This document shows positions 6,516-6,934 of a DNA stretch of 6,934 nucleotides, piece after piece. The notes beneath the pieces are model-generated. The model worked only from the letters and a program-made list of their open reading frames with translations. It was not told where the DNA came from and made no database searches. Made by a program: the position numbers and the translations under genes. How positions within the stretch are numbered: position 1 is the stretch's first letter; each line of letters starts with the position of its first letter. This stretch comes from Prevotellaceae bacterium (GTDB taxonomy: Bacteria > Bacteroidota > Bacteroidia > Bacteroidales > Bacteroidaceae), in assembly GCA_021204715.1 (NCBI GenBank), contig JAJPYW010000267.1, forward strand, positions 1 through 6,934, written 5' to 3'.

Positions 6516-6934
6516 CTATATCGAACAGAAGAATGTCACCAAGAAGGGGACGGTGAAATCTACTACAAAACCGTGATAAATGGAGACTACCATAAAGCGG
6601 TCGCCCGACGTGCGCATAATGATGGGCAATGTGGTGTCCATGGTGGTGGCGCCGCCTGCCGAGATGGGTGCGAGCTTGCCGAAGAAGCGTACCATGAGCG
6701 GCGCGGCGACCAATGTGAGCAACTCGCGGAATATATTGGAAAGCAACGCGACGGTGCCCAATTCCGCTCCTTTGTATTCTGTAATGAAGATGCCCGAGAG
6801 TGAATAGTAGGCAAACCCGGAGCCTACGGCCAAGCAATCGGCGACGGAACGGTGTGTCAAGAAGAGCGCGGCCACCAAGCAGCCGGCCCACGTGCCCACT
6901 ATCGTCATGACCGGAAGCAGGAGCATCCGTGGGT
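6516..6934 (-). CDS. lysO: LysO-type lysine exporter, C-terminal part, cut by window edge
   Basis: LysO (formerly YbjE, DUF340) is an inner-membrane exporter of L-lysine. It protects cells from excess lysine and toxic analogues such as thialysine. About 139 codons are visible, running from the right edge to the TAG at 6516-6518. Recognisable family stretches are GSGFAYYSLSGIFITEYKGAELGTVALLSN, given here in two parts as GSGFAYYSLSG and ELGTVALLSN, followed by FRELLTLVAAPLMVRFFG, GGATTMDTTLPII and the C-terminal HGFVVDFTVPFLVTFF. At least four hydrophobic segments are present. Family members are about 300 residues when whole, but some Bacteroidales carry a shorter C-terminal-domain protein with the N-terminal part in a neighbouring gene; which applies here lies outside the window. 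The reading frame stays open upstream of the internal ATG at 6926, so the true start is not seen. The gene converges on sufS and is unlikely to be co-regulated with it. Confidence 0.88.
   Translation of the reverse strand, partial: PRMLLLPVMTIVGTWAGCLVAALFLTHRSVADCLAVGSGFAYYSLSGIFITEYKGAELGTVALLSNIFRELLTLVAAPLMVRFFGKLAPISAGGATTMDTTLPIIMRTSGDRFMVVSIYHGFVVDFTVPFLVTFFCSI

Noticed and set aside
6415..6891. Second minus-strand frame (158 codons) over lysO
   Set aside because: It overlaps the LysO frame out of register and is rich in His/Arg/Gly; the LysO frame carries the membrane segments and family motifs.

Overview
The window looks like a chromosomal segment of a fairly GC-rich member of the Bacteroidales (Bacteroidota). 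Three things point there. The -7 promoter boxes have the Bacteroidota form TAnnTTTG (upstream of asnA, the tRNA gene and cvpA). Shine-Dalgarno signals are mostly weak. The proteins, as I remember the families, resemble Bacteroides/Prevotella-type AsnA, SufB/C/D/S and LysO. I cannot fix the family or genus from sequence alone.

Layout. Positions 1-246 (minus strand) hold the first 82 codons of asnA (ammonia-dependent asparagine synthetase), running off the left edge. A divergent intergenic region (247-453) carries the asnA promoter and the promoter of a tRNA-Arg(CCG) gene (454-526). The tRNA gene is followed by a strong intrinsic terminator (557-598). Positions 599-1036 contain no gene. Most of that stretch (about 644-916) is an array of roughly twelve 23-bp units, each of the well-preserved ones carrying a short palindrome. 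A promoter at about 1037 then starts a tight rightward operon: cvpA-family membrane protein (1068-1571), sufB (1568-3022), sufC (3058-3810), sufD (3807-5150) and sufS (5194-6408). Positions 6409-6515 form a convergent intergenic region with two strong inverted repeats. The 3' half of a minus-strand lysO-type lysine exporter gene (6516-6934) ends the window.

How the genes work together. SufS is a PLP-dependent cysteine desulfurase that supplies sulfur. SufB, SufC and SufD form the ATP-driven scaffold on which Fe-S clusters are built. The key residues of each are visible: SufS Lys225 and Cys363; SufB Cys394 and Glu423; SufD His375; complete ABC motifs in SufC. No SufE/SufU sulfur-transfer partner and no SufA carrier is encoded here, so they must be elsewhere if used. 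CvpA is translationally coupled to SufB by an ATGA overlap.

The protein-coding content is a conserved housekeeping locus rather than a new system. The less ordinary signals are non-coding. They are the 23-bp palindrome array between the tRNA gene and the suf operon, an apparent A19-U56 swap of the tRNA elbow pair in tRNA-Arg(CCG), and a long inverted repeat that includes the last codons of sufS.
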